From the NCBI GenBank assembly GCA_047967505.1, contig CM106541.1: a stretch of 64,000 nt of DNA, one strand, 5' to 3'. How positions within the stretch are numbered: the stretch's first letter is position 1; each line of letters starts with the position of its first letter. Under the pieces are notes generated by a model. That model saw nothing but the letters and a program-made list of their open reading frames with translations, was not told the origin of the DNA and did no database searches. Position numbers and translations under genes: made by a program. Below are positions 45,233-56,999 of the stretch, one piece after another. This DNA is from Dipteris shenzhenensis. Lineage: Eukaryota > Polypodiophyta > Polypodiopsida > Gleicheniales.

Positions 45233-46002
45233 CATGTTCCTAGCCCTGCTCTCCCTTTCCCTTCCAAGAGGTTGAGGTGAGGGAGGCCAATGAAGCTACT
45301 CTCCCTCCTCCTCCTTGGAAGGTTGCCCTCTTCTCTCCTTCGTTAAACTCATTTCTCCTCCTTCCTTTCCACTTTCTCCTTAGCTTCACCATGGAAGATT
45401 GCCTCATCTTCGACATGAAGATTTGGACTTGGAGGTGAACATGAGCTTCCACCTTGCTGCCTACCAACTTCCCCAACAAGGTGGACCGTTCATGACTATT
45501 AGTAGACTGTTCTTGGGATCTTCTTTTCTTTGCCTACCATTTTCTCCTTCTGCCCACCATCCATAGCTCCATTATCAGTGCCAAACAGTCTGCCATGATG
45601 CTGCAGCAATTTTCGCCTAGTAAGCTGCTCCATAGTCCCTCCATTTCTAAGCTCCTTCACCTGCATTTCTACCCTGCTCATCTCCACCTAACCTCTCTCC
45701 ACAACAACACTTGTTGCCCACACAGTTGTTGTTGCTTCCCATGTAGCTGTTGTTGTTGCCCACGCAACTGCTGCTGCCCACGACTTCTGCTAGCTCCAAA
45801 CTCTCTATTCCAGCTAGAGGTGCTTGGGTTTGCATCACCCAGCTTCAGCCTTAAATTCGTGCCCTCAAGTTATCACTCAGTTATCATCAACAACCTCTGC
45901 TCCCAGCCCGCCATTCTCCTTATGTTTCTACCTCCTACATTGCTTCACTCGTGAGCTGCTATAGACTATGGGCTGATCAATTTATGGTTTACTGTTCGTG
46001 AG

Positions 46003-46721
46003 TTGTGTGGCTACTCTACGAATCACCCCTACTGGCCAAAGTCACCATCAGATGAAAATAAAATTCCACACTGGGAGAATCTGAATGACAAAGCTCTTTC
46101 TCTCATTGGTTTGGGGTTGGGTGATGAAGTTAATCATTTTGATTTTGATTCCACTGCTAAAGAATTATGGGCTAAGTTTGAAGGATTGTTCAGCAACAAA
46201 GTCATCAATTCAAAGGTATTCCTAAGACATGAATTCTTCAAGCTGCAAATGAAGCACAAAGACTCTCTTCTTGCTCACTTGAATCATATGAATCCCTTGT
46301 CACTCAGCTTGCTAGTCTAAAGGCCCCTGTAGGGGAAGATGATCAAGTTGCTATGCTCCTCTTGAGCATTGAGGAAATTCCTAAGTACTGAGATATCATA
46401 CCAACATTGCGAGTGACACAAATGGGTTATCATGATATGGTTGCTTTGCTCATTGATCATGAAAGATGGTATGTAGACCCTCCGGACTCCAGTGCACTAT
46501 ACTCCAAGGGCAAAGGAAAATTCAAGCCTTTCAAATGCAATCATTGGGGGAAGCTTGGTCACACCGAGGATTGCATTGCTTCAAGAAGCTTTCCAAGCAA
46601 CAAAACAAGGATCATGCCAACTTGGTTGGGGCTGCAACAAGTGAAGATGAAAAATAAGATTATGCTTCGACACCGACTCATGCTTCTCACTGCCAACATT
46701 AGAGATCTCTCTCTCCATTGA
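46003..46721 (+). pseudogene. Copia gag (UBN2 plus damaged zinc knuckle)
   Basis: Gag polyprotein fragment. It reads IPHWENLNDKALSLIGLGLG, then FDSTAKELWAKFEGLFSNK and FLRHEFFKLQMKHKDSLLAH (UBN2 core), a frame change and LASLKAPVGEDDQVAMLLLS, a TGA, then RVTQMGYHDMVALLIDHE and the knuckle FKCNHWGKLGHTEDC. In the CCHC motif the second Cys is Trp, so zinc binding is lost. The frame then runs directly into 3' untranslated sequence with no protease. The N-terminal start is unclear; sequence before 46003 (45595-45954) is Cys- and Leu-rich and not typical gag. Damage includes at least one stop, one frameshift and one motif mutation. Confidence 0.8.
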
Positions 46722-47086
46722 GAGGTCTATGTACTTGATGATCGAGACTTTTGTTTCTGATCTATTCTATGTGTGCTTGGGTACTCCGCCTTGGGTAGTG
46801 CCCCAAAAATGCTTGTAATAATGAGTCTTGTGTGCTTGAGTTAATAAAGGTTCACAGTCTCAGATTGTCCTACGAAAATGTTATCTTTCCTGCTTTTTTA
46901 TGTCTGACTCCCCACCATTTTGTTATGGAGTCAGGAGGGGATGTATTGTGGGAGCCTTTCTATTGGCTTTGATGGATCTCTTTATCAGGCCTGGACGAGT
47001 TCCTGGATGTTGGTGTATTCCCTACACCTATGAGCTGTGTTGTTGGTTCCATTTCAGTAGTCCCTCACCTTTCCTTCATAAGGGGA

Positions 47087-47140
47087 TGTTAGAATATGAG
47101 GTCAAAGTGTGAGTTATTTGGAGTGTACTAGGTCTCTAGG
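47087..47140 (+). repeat. 3' LTR, left piece
   Basis: The first 54 bp of the LTR, ending ...GGTCTCTAGG at the insertion point of the 6.62-kb element. The last eight bases are the target duplication. Confidence 0.9.
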
Positions 47141-48202
47141 GTAATTGTTTGCTTGGGTGTAGCCATTTTTGGTGAGGTTTAGGGACTTTTTTGTATATGT
47201 GTATCTTGCATGACCCATAACTTATGCATTGCTCAATGGAATTTGGAAAAATTTATCTTCAAGTTGTAGTACAGATTCCAAACTTGAACATGAGAGCAAA
47301 TAAGGATTTGAAACGAGACCGTTAAAGCATTACAAGTGCTATGTTGCATGTGAAGCATGCATCTTGAAGACTATAGGATATAGCAATTTATTCAAAAACA
47401 TCAAAATTTTATTCTATACATACATGCAACCAAGTTATCATTCTAAAGAACACTAAGGACACACCTAATTGAGATCATTATGCATGGGTTAATGGGCCTC
47501 CAATGTTGTGCTAAAGTGATGCATACCCATTTGAGGGCATGCTCCATAAATTTTTTTTGATTTGTTGAAAATCAAAACGGATTGAAAATTTGGAATCCAA
47601 ACTATTGGAACTAGTGCATGGTGGTCTTAAAACATTGATAGTTGTTGGTATTGGTATATAGATTCACCCTAAAATGGAAGGAGTTGGAAAAGTGCAATTT
47701 GTGCATGTGAAAATATATTTTAATAAATCCAATACTATTTTAATAAATATATGTTTCTTTTTCTACGCACTTGCTTTCTATAGGGCTCATAAGCATGCCA
47801 AAGTTCATTGCATTTAATAATACACAGCACCAAACCCGATAGCGTGCCCTTTGGCCTATTTGTGTTTTCAAGCATTTTAGGCCACATTGCACTTGTTTGG
47901 GATATCCAATTCTGCTGACGTGTATCATCGGAGGGGGAAAAACTGGTGGCTGAAATTTTGTTACTCCCGCGAATTTTGAATTTTCACACCTCTCGCCCAT
48001 CAAATCTTGGAAGATTAAGTATCTACAACTTGCCCCGCCCTGCAAATGCCCTGCAACCCACACGCACCTTGATGTGACCTTGTGTAGACTTTGGTTTGCC
48101 ATTGTCTTCTTTCAAGTAAGTTGTCTTCTATTCTTTGCTTGCCTCACCAGCTAGCTTCTCTCTGTTTTGGTTTGGCATTGTTGTCTTTCATTGATTGTCG
48201 CC

Positions 48203-48379
48203 ATGGCAACATGCAGCTCGCCATGGCTTACAAGAGAAGCAAACAGAGGCTGTGAGATAGAAAAGATGAAAAAGATTGGTCAGGGCACAAGGAACAAAAG
48301 ACTCCTTGCAGAGCAGCAACAAGAAGTAATTATTACATATGCACGCATTCGATCATTGCCATTAGAGCGAAGAAAATGA
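48203..48379 (+). CDS. Small unidentified ORF in the 6.62-kb element
   Basis: Starts at ATG in a plant-like context (CGCCATGGC) and encodes 58 residues beginning MATCSSPWLTREANRG, with a basic C-terminal half (KKIGQGTRNKRLL, SLPLERRK). A longer version starts at 48167. No domain is recognised. The preceding 250 bp (47.9-48.2 kb) is less AT-rich than its surroundings and could be a captured host fragment, a habit known for plant TIR elements. It may equally be chance. Confidence 0.25.
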   Translation: MATCSSPWLTREANRGCEIEKMKKIGQGTRNKRLLAEQQQEVIITYARIRSLPLERRK

Positions 48380-48769
48380 GCTGTGATATCATGATTGGTG
48401 GTAGCATTCAAGGAAGCAACATCAGGCCATTCAGGTAAATACCATTCTCAAGTCTTCACAAGCTTTAGCCTGCACTCTAAAGTTCATAGAGTGATAACCC
48501 TACCAACACCTTGCATTTTTGTTGCAAAACATCTCTACTATTGCAATGACTTTTGCACTTAGGCTGTCTCTCCTTTTCTTGCGTTTTGTTGAAGCCCATA
48601 AACTACTCGGATTGGGATGATCAAGCATTTCTTCCACTCTTTGTGCATCTCTAGAGACTTTCTCCAAATAACAAGGACATCTATAGAAAGCAGATGGGAT
48701 ACAAGATGTTTGACGAGCACATCATACATGTGCTTGATACAATGCAGGATAGTGGTTGCTTGTGATTGA

Positions 48770-49215
48770 GCTTTGGGATAGTTTATTTGTTTCATTTCTT
48801 GATACAACGCAGTGGTTACCTAAACTAGCCCGATGGTTGTTTGTGATTGAGCTTTGGGATAGTGTACTAGGCTGGCCTGGACTTAAATTTGTGATTGTCC
48901 AAAACCATCCCGGTGGTTGGAATATCATGCAATCGTGTGGCTGGTTCAGCTCAAACACCAGAACCAGGCTGGCTAGCTTGGACTTAATGTGATTGTCCTA
49001 AACCAGCTCGGTGGTTGGAACATCATGCAATCGTGGTTGGGTCAGCTCAAACACCAGTTATGTGATTGTCCTAAACCAACCCGATGGTTGGAATATCATG
49101 CAACCATGTGGCTGGTTCAGCTCAAACATCAGAGCCATGGCTTGGACTTAATGTGATTGTCCTAAACTAGCTCGGTGGTTGGAACATCATGTGATTGGGT
49201 CAGCTCAAACACCAG
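48770..49215. repeat. Four-copy direct repeat (CTCGGTGGTTGGAA family)
   Basis: Units contain TGTGATTGTCCTAAACCA, CTCGGTGGTTGGAAYATCAT and GGTTCAGCTCAAACACCAG, starting near 48890, 48990, 49060 and 49154. A related TGTGATTGAGCTTTGGGATAG pair precedes them (48759, 48841). Confidence 0.88.
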
Positions 49216-49650
49216 TTAAGGCTAGAGGAGGTAGGCACTGGCAACGAAATGCATTTGTGTTGGTTTAGGATTACCTACAACCCCCACAAAATATAACCTT
49301 TAGTAAATCCCTAACAACCACCGCGCTTGTTTTAGTAAATCCCAATCTATAAATCCCAAACAAGGGAAAATGTAAATCCCAAATAGTATACTTATCCCAA
49401 ACAACCACCGAGCTTGTTTTAGTGACAATGACTATGCATGAGGGACCATCTAATTCATAGGTTCATATTAGCATTCAGTCAAAATCAGACTGTAATAACA
49501 ATGACTATGCATGAGGGACCATCTAATTCATAGGCTCAGATTAGCATTGAGCCAGAATCATACTATAATAATAATGACTTTGCATCTAGTTCACAAGCTT
49601 AGATTAGAATTGAGTCGGTTTATCAGGCTGTAATAACAATAGTTTAGAAT
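49216..49650. repeat. 430-bp direct duplication, copy 1
   Basis: Starts AAGGCTAGAGGAGGTAGGC and contains AACGAAATGCATTT, CAACCACCGCGCTTG and three TGTAATAACAATGACTATGC units. Copy 2 begins at about 50352. Confidence 0.9.
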
Positions 49651-50351
49651 GAGAACTAGCATTAAGTTGAGATAGATTGTAAGAACATATCACATGGTTA
49701 GAATTACCATCTAATTGCACGTCATGAGTGAAGCAGTCATAAGAAAATAGAACCTTCGAATCCAACTAAATGCAACATTTTCAAATTATAAGGTCCAACT
49801 GAGTGAAGCAATTGTATCCAAGGATAGATAAATGGCAAATTATTGCTTTAAAACTGAAGTAATATAGAAAAACCAAATGTATGAGTCAGCCCCTAAAGTT
49901 ATATACCCAGGTAGTTTACAACCAAGTTTTACTCTTCTACATTTTGAAAAGAGATTACCATCATATCTAAATATGGATAAATACAAAGACAATTTACATT
50001 TTTTTCTTTCAATGAAGACAATTTACTACTTAACTCAAGTCCTATTGAAAAGCCAACTGTATTTGAGGGGTGGTCAGCCCCTAAAAGAGTCCCAGGTAAT
50101 ATATATACAAGATTCCAAGAGATTAAGTCCGAGATCTTTGAAGGACTTTATATTTATGCAAGGATTCCAAGATGCAGGCTCGACACTTCACACAATGGGA
50201 GCCTTCAACAACATACTTCGCAAACTGTGGGTTCTTGTAGTATTGAAGCCTTCGTCATGCAATATGACACTTTGCCATCTTTGAAGACCCGTGTACTGAT
50301 AGATTCCCCACACATTACATTGATGAATATGATAGGTTAGTTGTATGATAG
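49651..50351. other. Sequence between the two 430-bp copies
   Basis: AT-rich. The frame 49877-50284 (135 codons) has no known domain; GGGTGGTCAGCCCCTAAA-type words recur at 49889 and 50070. Confidence 0.4.
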
Positions 50352-50790
50352 TTAAGGTTAGAGGAGGTAGGCTCTGGCAACGAAATGCATTTTTGTTGGT
50401 TTAGGATTAACTGCAACCCCCACAAAATATAACCTTTAGTAAATCCCAAACAACCACCGTGCTTGTTTCAGTAAATCCCAAAAAAGGAAAAAAATACGTC
50501 CCAAACAGTACACTAATCCCAAATGGCCACCGAGCTTGTTGTGACAATGACCATTCATGAGGGACCAACTAATTCATAGGTTTAGATTAGCATTCAGTCG
50601 AAATTAAACTATAATAACAATGATTGTGCATGAGGGACCATCTAATTCACAGCTTAGATTAGCATTGAGCTAGAATCAAGAGAATCAGACTGTAATAACA
50701 ATGACTTTGCATGGGGGACCATCGAGTTCACAAGCTTGAATTAGCATTCAGTAGATGTATCAGGCTGTAATAAGAATGGTTTAGAATAAA
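50352..50790. repeat. 430-bp direct duplication, copy 2
   Basis: Same order of blocks as copy 1, about 1.13 kb downstream, with small indels. It is followed at 50792-50840 by an inverted piece of its own unit (GTTGTTATTACAG and CTCAATGCTAATCT). Confidence 0.9.
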
Positions 50791-50940
50791 ATCTATTGTT
50801 GTTATTACAGCATAATGAACCGACTCAATGCTAATCTGATGTCCTGTTTTGATCTTTCCTTTCTTTAGTTGACTGTAATAAAAATAACTTTGCATGAGGG
50901 GCCATCTAGTTCACAGGCCTCCCAAATTAGCATTTTTTTA

Positions 50941-51780
50941 ATGACCGAGAAATTCTCCCATGGCAACCATCTAATCACACATCATGGCTAGATGATGATG
51001 TATATGACCGCCTATGCTAGGCTGGGCTACCAGCAAAGCTGGGTGTATGTGCCACCGCTCCTCCCCCATCATCCCATTGAATTATTATGATCTTGGCTCC
51101 GATGATTAAGAAATTCTCCCATGGAAACCATCTAATCGCACATCATGGCTAGACGATGATGTATATAAGTGCCTATGCTAGGCTGGGATACCAAGCAAAG
51201 CTGAGTCCATGTGCCACCGCTCCTACCCCCTCATCCCATTGAATTATTATGATCTTGGCTCCTATGACCAAGAAATTCTCCCATGGCAACCATCTAATTA
51301 CATATCACACGTCATGGCTAGTCGATGATGTATATGACTACCTACGCTAGGTTGGGCGACCAGCAAAACTGGGTGTATGTGCCACCGCTCCTCCCCCCTC
51401 ATGCTATTGAATTATCAAGATCTTGGCTCCGATGACCAAGAAATTCTAGCATGGCAACCATCTAATCACACATTATGGCTAGATGATGATGTAGATGATT
51501 GCCTATGCTAGGCTGGGCTACCAACAAAATCCAGCTGGTGGATTGTGTGCTCTTAGCAGGCGATAGGCACCTAGAGTTGCACAACTGACACAAGATCTTG
51601 GGTTCGATGACCAAGAAATTCTAGCATGGCAACCATCTAATCAAACGTCATGGCTAGATGATGATGTAGATGACTGCCTATGCTAGGATAGGCTACCGGC
51701 AAAATCCAGCTAGTGGATTGTGTGCTCTTAGTAGCGATAGGCACCTAGAGTCACACAACTGACACAAGAAACGAAGGGGG
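50941..51780. repeat. Five-unit tandem array, about 161-174 bp per unit
   Basis: Units start ATGACCRAGAAATTCTCCC at 50941, 51102, 51264, 51432 and 51606. The first three end in a GTGCCACCGCTCCTCCCCC tail. The last two share a different tail (CCAGCTRGTGGATTGTGTGC and GATAGGCACCTAGAG), so the array has two subtypes in order. Confidence 0.93.
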
Positions 51781-51850
51781 AAAGAGTGGGAGAGTGGCAA
51801 GTCTAGCTATATAAAGGCCTTAAGGGCAGAGAAACAATTCAGCGCACCCA
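51781..51850 (+). promoter_or_regulatory. TATA-like promoter next to the tandem array
   Basis: GCTATATAAAGGCC at about 51808-51821 lies right after the last array unit. It is followed by a purine/pyrimidine leader (CTCTCCTACCCCCTTCC) and ATGATGAATCTTC near 51907. No long frame follows. Confidence 0.4.
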
Positions 51851-53761
51851 GGAAAATATCTCTCCTACCCCCTTCCATGCTCTCTCCAAGCCCCCTTCTA
51901 CCCCTATGATGAATCTTCTACTGCAACCTCGATGCCCCTTCATAATGCTGCCCAAGTCATGGGATCCATTGTTTGCCTTGGCTCTCCATCCCACAATACT
52001 CCACCAGCCATAGCCATGACCAAGGGAGTTGCAAGATGGGGAGCCAAGGGAAACAGGTCGTCGTTGAGTTTTCTCTGCCAGTAGTGCCTTGAAAGAAGTA
52101 ATTCTTTGATAACCCCACCAATGACAAAGGCAATTCCTTAAAAGACTTGAGAGGAAAACTTCATGACCAACAATGTTGCAGGATGGGCAGTCAAGGGAAA
52201 CGAGTCGTCGTTGTTTTGTGAGGCACTAGGAAAGAACTCAACTTGGTGTTGAGCCTCTCGTAATTGTGAACAACCTTCCGCACTTGGGAAGGAGCTCAAC
52301 TTGATGATCAGCTCTAACACACTAAGAGCATGTGTCAGTGTGTTGGATCCAACTCACCACCATATTGAGTTCCCTGTCTGCTATCGAATATTGTGCTCAA
52401 TCGAGCTCACCTCCAAGTTGAGTTTCCTTTTCCAGTGCTTCTGAAGTTTCTATGAAAAAGGTTATTTCAATTATGAGGTGCTCGTATTGTCCCCTGCATA
52501 CGAGGAGTTCCAGGTCAAAATTGTAAGAAAGTACTACCTACGATAGCACTACGAGGTGCTCGTATTGTCCCCTGCATACAAGGCACTGGGTCAAAAGTGT
52601 AAGAAAGTGCTAACAAGGGCAAAAAGTGACACCTAGTCCTACCAAAGTGGTGGTGTTGACAAGTGCTTAAAGAAGTGTCACAAAAACAAAGTGCTAGCAT
52701 CTTTGTATGTAATCTCTTTTGTTCAATGCTTGCTTCGGATGTAATTTATTTTGTTTCAATTTCGATGTAATACTACTATCACAAAAACTCTCAGATGTAA
52801 TTTCTTAATGTAATTTCTTTTGTTTCAATTTCAATGTAGTACCATTATCGCCAAAACTATTGTTGGTGATTACTTTGGTAGTAAAAGTGGCTCTAATGAA
52901 GAACAAATGGCATATTTTTGCCCTCGTTTACATTTTACTGCAACCATAGGGATCCTTGCACAAGAAATTGTTGAAAAAACTGTTCTTACTGTAGTGAAAA
53001 TGGTTCCAATAACCAACGCGGTGCTTTAGAACTATGATAACTCCAATAACTAGTGTGGTGGTTGCAAGGAAACTATAGTACATTGTAAATGTCTACATTT
53101 CCCTTAGCTTGGAACTAAAATAGCTCTAAGAACGTATGCGGTGGTTGAGAAATTGTTGCACAAGGAGTAATACAACTAAAATAACACTATTTTCCTTGGT
53201 TTAGAACTAAAATAGCTCCAACATCCAGCGCAGTGGTTCCGTATATGGACCTTGAGGGGTCCCGTTAGAGATTGACATGCCACGGTGGTTTGCCACACGG
53301 TGGCCTTCATGCCAACGTGGTGGTCTCTTCATGCCAACGTCATTGCTTGAACTAGCACGGTGGTCAGTTTTGTGCTGTTGTCAAGCCAACGTGGTTTTGT
53401 CAAACCAGCACGATGGTCAGCACAATAAAATATTGTGTTGCACAGTGACAGATGGTGAAGCTACACAAGCAAACATGGCAAGGCAAAGGCTGTGTGATGT
53501 AGTTAGGCCAGAGGCAGAGCAACAGTCTTTGTGCTCATGAGTAAATGCATATAGTGCCATGTGTCGAGGTCTGTGCTATTGACCATGATAAGATTGCATC
53601 TCATTATTATGCCAGTGCGTGTTCATGATGTTGGGGAAATTTTCGACAAGAGTGCGGGTCCATGCAAAATTCAAATATTCACCTAGAAGCGCATCGCGTC
53701 GCGGCCCCAAAATGGCCCCAAAAATAGTTTCACGATTGGCTACACCCAAGCAAACGTTGAC
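51851..53761. other. Right part of the 6.62-kb element
   Basis: Local duplications: GCAAGATGGGGAGCCAAGGG / GCAGGATGGGCAGTCAAGGG (52030 and 52175), GAGGTGCTCGTATTGTCCCC twice about 80 bp apart (52470-52612), GATGTAATTT...TTTTGTTTCAATTTC twice (52738-52840), and CACGGTGGT words (53130-53420). A hairpin-arm copy is at 53243-53267. No gene is recognised. Confidence 0.6.
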
Positions 53762-53769
53762 CCTCTAGG

Positions 53770-53796
53770 TGGTGTTTCTAGTGTATTTTAGTAGAC
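53770..53796 (+). repeat. 3' LTR, right piece
   Basis: TGGTGTTTCTAGTGTATTTT plus AGTAGAC continues the LTR exactly from the insertion point; the target duplication is 53762-53769. Identity stops at 53796. Confidence 0.9.
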
Positions 53797-56700
53797 CAAA
53801 AATTTATGATGATACTTTTTCAAATCAATAAGGTATGACAAGAAAATCATAAGGATGTGGGATCCTATGGGGCAAATGTAAGGTTTTGACAATAAGAAGA
53901 ATACCTTGTCCCAATGATATGCTCTTAATCAACGCAGAAGTGATGGACATAAATGGTGGAAATAAAAAAATTGTAAACTAATGATGACCTAAGATTCAAT
54001 AAAGACAAGGGAACCAATAGCATGAATCATCTAAACCATGCTACTTATGGCTTCGGTGAGAGTTCATTTGTGCACTACTTGTGGCTTCAAAAAAGATAAG
54101 AAAGCCAATAGCATGAATCATCCTGACCATACTACTTATGGCTCTAGTGAAACTTCATTTGCAATACTTATGTATTCATTTGTACTTATGTCACTACATA
54201 TGTCGTACTCCCAAGAGCAAATGCCATTACTCACTAATGTGTGTTTAAAATCACGTAGCCATTGCCACTTAAAAAGAAGGTTGAGATGCTCTAACTATTG
54301 AACACAAGGTTATAGTAGAAGAGTGAACACCCACTAGTCTTTTCCAAAAAGACGAACATATATTTTCCACACTTCATGGAAAATCACATTGCTAATGTCT
54401 ACCCTTTTCTCATAATGTGGGTTAACCAAGAAGCTAGGAGGTCAAGATTGTCACCTTATAAATATCTACAACATAGCACTTTAAATCCAAAACAATTAAT
54501 GAAAGGGACTTTTAAAATTGGGACTTATAGGCTGTACACAAACATGAGGAATTTTAGACAAATTATTAGTAAATGCAATTTAATTATGTGAGTATATAAA
54601 GGAGACCCTTAAATTCAAAAACATAACCTCAATAAATATGGAAGGGGGGTAAAGGTTATGTTGAAAAGTGTAAAATTTCAAATATAGGGGTATCAAAAAT
54701 TCAAAATATAAAAATATAGTGATATTCTAAATGTCTTTCTTGCACATATTATATAGTTATTTATAGATGGATTACCTCAGGGGTGGAAGGTGTGTCATAT
54801 GGTATAAGTATCTATGACACTTCAAGCTACTACTTCTATGCAAAAGCAATGTTTCCTAATCAGTAGTACAACCTCAAATATCCAATAATTACCATGCAGC
54901 TAAGTAAATCGAGAGAGGACCCTTAAATGAGACCACTACAAGGGATCTACAATTACCATTACTAATGCCACAACTGATTCAAAGTCTTGATAGCCTTGAA
55001 TACCCTCTTGTACATTAATGGGAATAAAAGGATTGACCAACCATAAGATTGTTGAATGCCTAAGTAGACAATAGCCAAGAACGTTGTAGCTCTTATGCAC
55101 GGATTGTGGCATAAGACATGCCTTATGGAATGACCTTTCATGAAAAAACTAAGTTACAAAAGAAAAAAATAAATAAGATCCATGTGCCAATATACATGAT
55201 CGGCGTGAGCCAATGAAAATAGAGTTGCAAGCATCTACTTCATTACCCACATGCAAAGGGATACTTGGTTTGGATCCATGTTAACTAGACCTATAGGATT
55301 ATTAAACAAAACCTCTCAATAAAATGGAAAAGATAACTAATATTATACCATCACCCCCTTTTCATAAGTCTTAGTACATGTCATACCAAATGCATGCAGG
55401 AAGTGAAACATCTTACCACAAGTATACGAATATCTAATGTCTACTCTTTCAAAAGGCCATTGAGAAATTATTGAGGAGTGTATCTCTCAAACAAATACTA
55501 GGGTTTACATGCTAGACTTGGAATTTACAAAAATTGCAAACCCTTGGACATCTATCGAATCTGGATACTAATGTAAATAAGGGTGAGAAAAACCTACTAG
55601 AATCATTGAAATGATGTGCATCAAAATTAGGAGAAGAATGCAATGATATAAATAGTCTTATGGACTGATAAGGACTATTTTATTAATTATTTGACCAACT
55701 TTTGATCTATGTATGTATATTCATATTTATATGTATATGTATATACATACACATTTAATATACACATATTCATTATGCTCTGGCTAGTTTTATGATAGCC
55801 ACGCCTTTCTAAGCCTGAGGTTCTTAGGACTAATGTATGCATAATAATTCTAATGAGGCCATTGATTATTTCAAAATTGCAACTTACTCATTGTCATTTT
55901 TCATAGGTTACTTTCAATGATGTGTTTCTTAGTACTTGAACTAAGCATTCGCTTATGTCTTAGCCCTTTTACTTTTTCTACATATAGTTATAACTTTTCA
56001 GGAGACATTTAGGCTAACCTCATTCCAAATTGGTGCATATGGAAGAAAATCCAAGATACTGAAGTCTCTTCGTATAGCCAATCAATTTATGAGAGTCCAA
56101 ATGGTAAATTAATGAACTTTGATAGTGCTTGTACCTCAAAATATTGGTGATGACGAGATTTAAAAAACCTTGATAGGTCAAAATTTGTTTTTTATCTATA
56201 TTCTTTGAATCACTAGGAGCTCTTCTTCAATGTCATAACTATGAGGCACCCTTGAAATGTAAAAAAATGCAATTATTTCAAGAAGCAAAAGTTTGAAGGG
56301 TCCTTTTAAGTTTGAAATGGTAACGTAGCAAATGCTATTGTCAAATTGACAATGTTGCTCCTAAAGTTGGATTGTCGCATCTCGCACGTACTATAGTAGA
56401 ACCATGAAAAGATCATTGAATTCAACTTCTAAACGACAAATCTTCCACCAAAAACAACGAGACGACCCGTATCCTGAAAACGAGGGATCGTTGAAACTTT
56501 GCACTTTGCATTTTGGAAATTGTTCTTGGATCAATTCTTGGTGATACAGATGGAAGTTATTAGAAACTTGCAGTCTGCAGAAGCGCCAAATTAGTCCCGA
56601 CGTAGTGCCGTTGCTGAGTCCCGAATCCCGGGACCCAGACTCCCGACTAGTCTTACGTTTGAAAGTTGTCTTTCACACAACTAGCGATGGAGTACTGCTG

Positions 56701-56999
56701 GAGCAAGGCAAGGGACATGATCCGCAAATGAGGATGGGCCATGTGTTGGATGGATTTTTAAGAGACGCCATTGCGCAGCGGCACTTTTGCAAATTGCGAG
56801 ACTTGAATGTGAGTCATGAGTAGTGACCTTTAAAGTTTACAGGTGAGATATTGTAGAAAGGTGGGATATGATTGCGTAGACTTTCGTTACATTATCATCG
56901 GCAGTCCACATGAAACCAGGCACGCAACGCATGTGCCACTGGCTCCGACAACGATGGGCAACTGCCAAGTGACTTGCATGTTAGAATCTGAATATGAGA
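53797..56999. other. AT-rich stretch without a recognised gene
   Basis: An 89-bp-period duplication lies at 54000-54170 (CCAATAGCATGAATCATC twice). 56370-56960 is richer in GC and CpG and has a frame at 56605-56823, but no domain is recognised. Confidence 0.4.

Larger units (their letters stand above)
47141..53761. mobile_element. 6.62-kb TIR element nested in the Copia 3' LTR
   Basis: Left end GTAATTGTTTGCTTGGGTGTAGCC and the reverse complement of the right end GTCAACGTTTGCTTGGGTGTAGCC match at 20 of 24 bases or better. Flanks are TCTCTAGG (47133-47140) and CCTCTAGG (53762-53769), 7 of 8 identical, and the LTR resumes in register on the right. An 8-bp target duplication fits hAT; Mutator-like elements usually give 9. 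No hAT, MULE or other transposase was recognised inside. The interior has a 4-copy repeat, a 430-bp direct duplication, a 5-unit array, a TATA-like box and a recurring CGGTGGTT motif. Non-autonomous status is inferred. Confidence 0.85.
44905..53796 (+). mobile_element. Gag-only Copia element, split by a later insertion
   Basis: 5' LTR 44905-45218, primer site 45221-45232, gag 46003-46721, polypurine tract AAGGGGA (47080-47086), then the 3' LTR starting at 47087 and resuming at 53770 after a 6.62-kb insertion. The first 54 bp of the two LTRs differ at one position. There is no protease, integrase, RT or RNase H between gag and the 3' LTR, so without the insertion the element is about 2.3 kb: a non-autonomous element of the TR-GAG kind. 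The 3' LTR is cut short at about 53796 (only about 90 bp in total remain), and no target duplication is visible. Confidence 0.8.

Noticed and set aside
50941-51780. CRISPR-like regular repeats
   Set aside because: Units are about 165 bp, head to tail without unique spacers, in a plant nuclear context.
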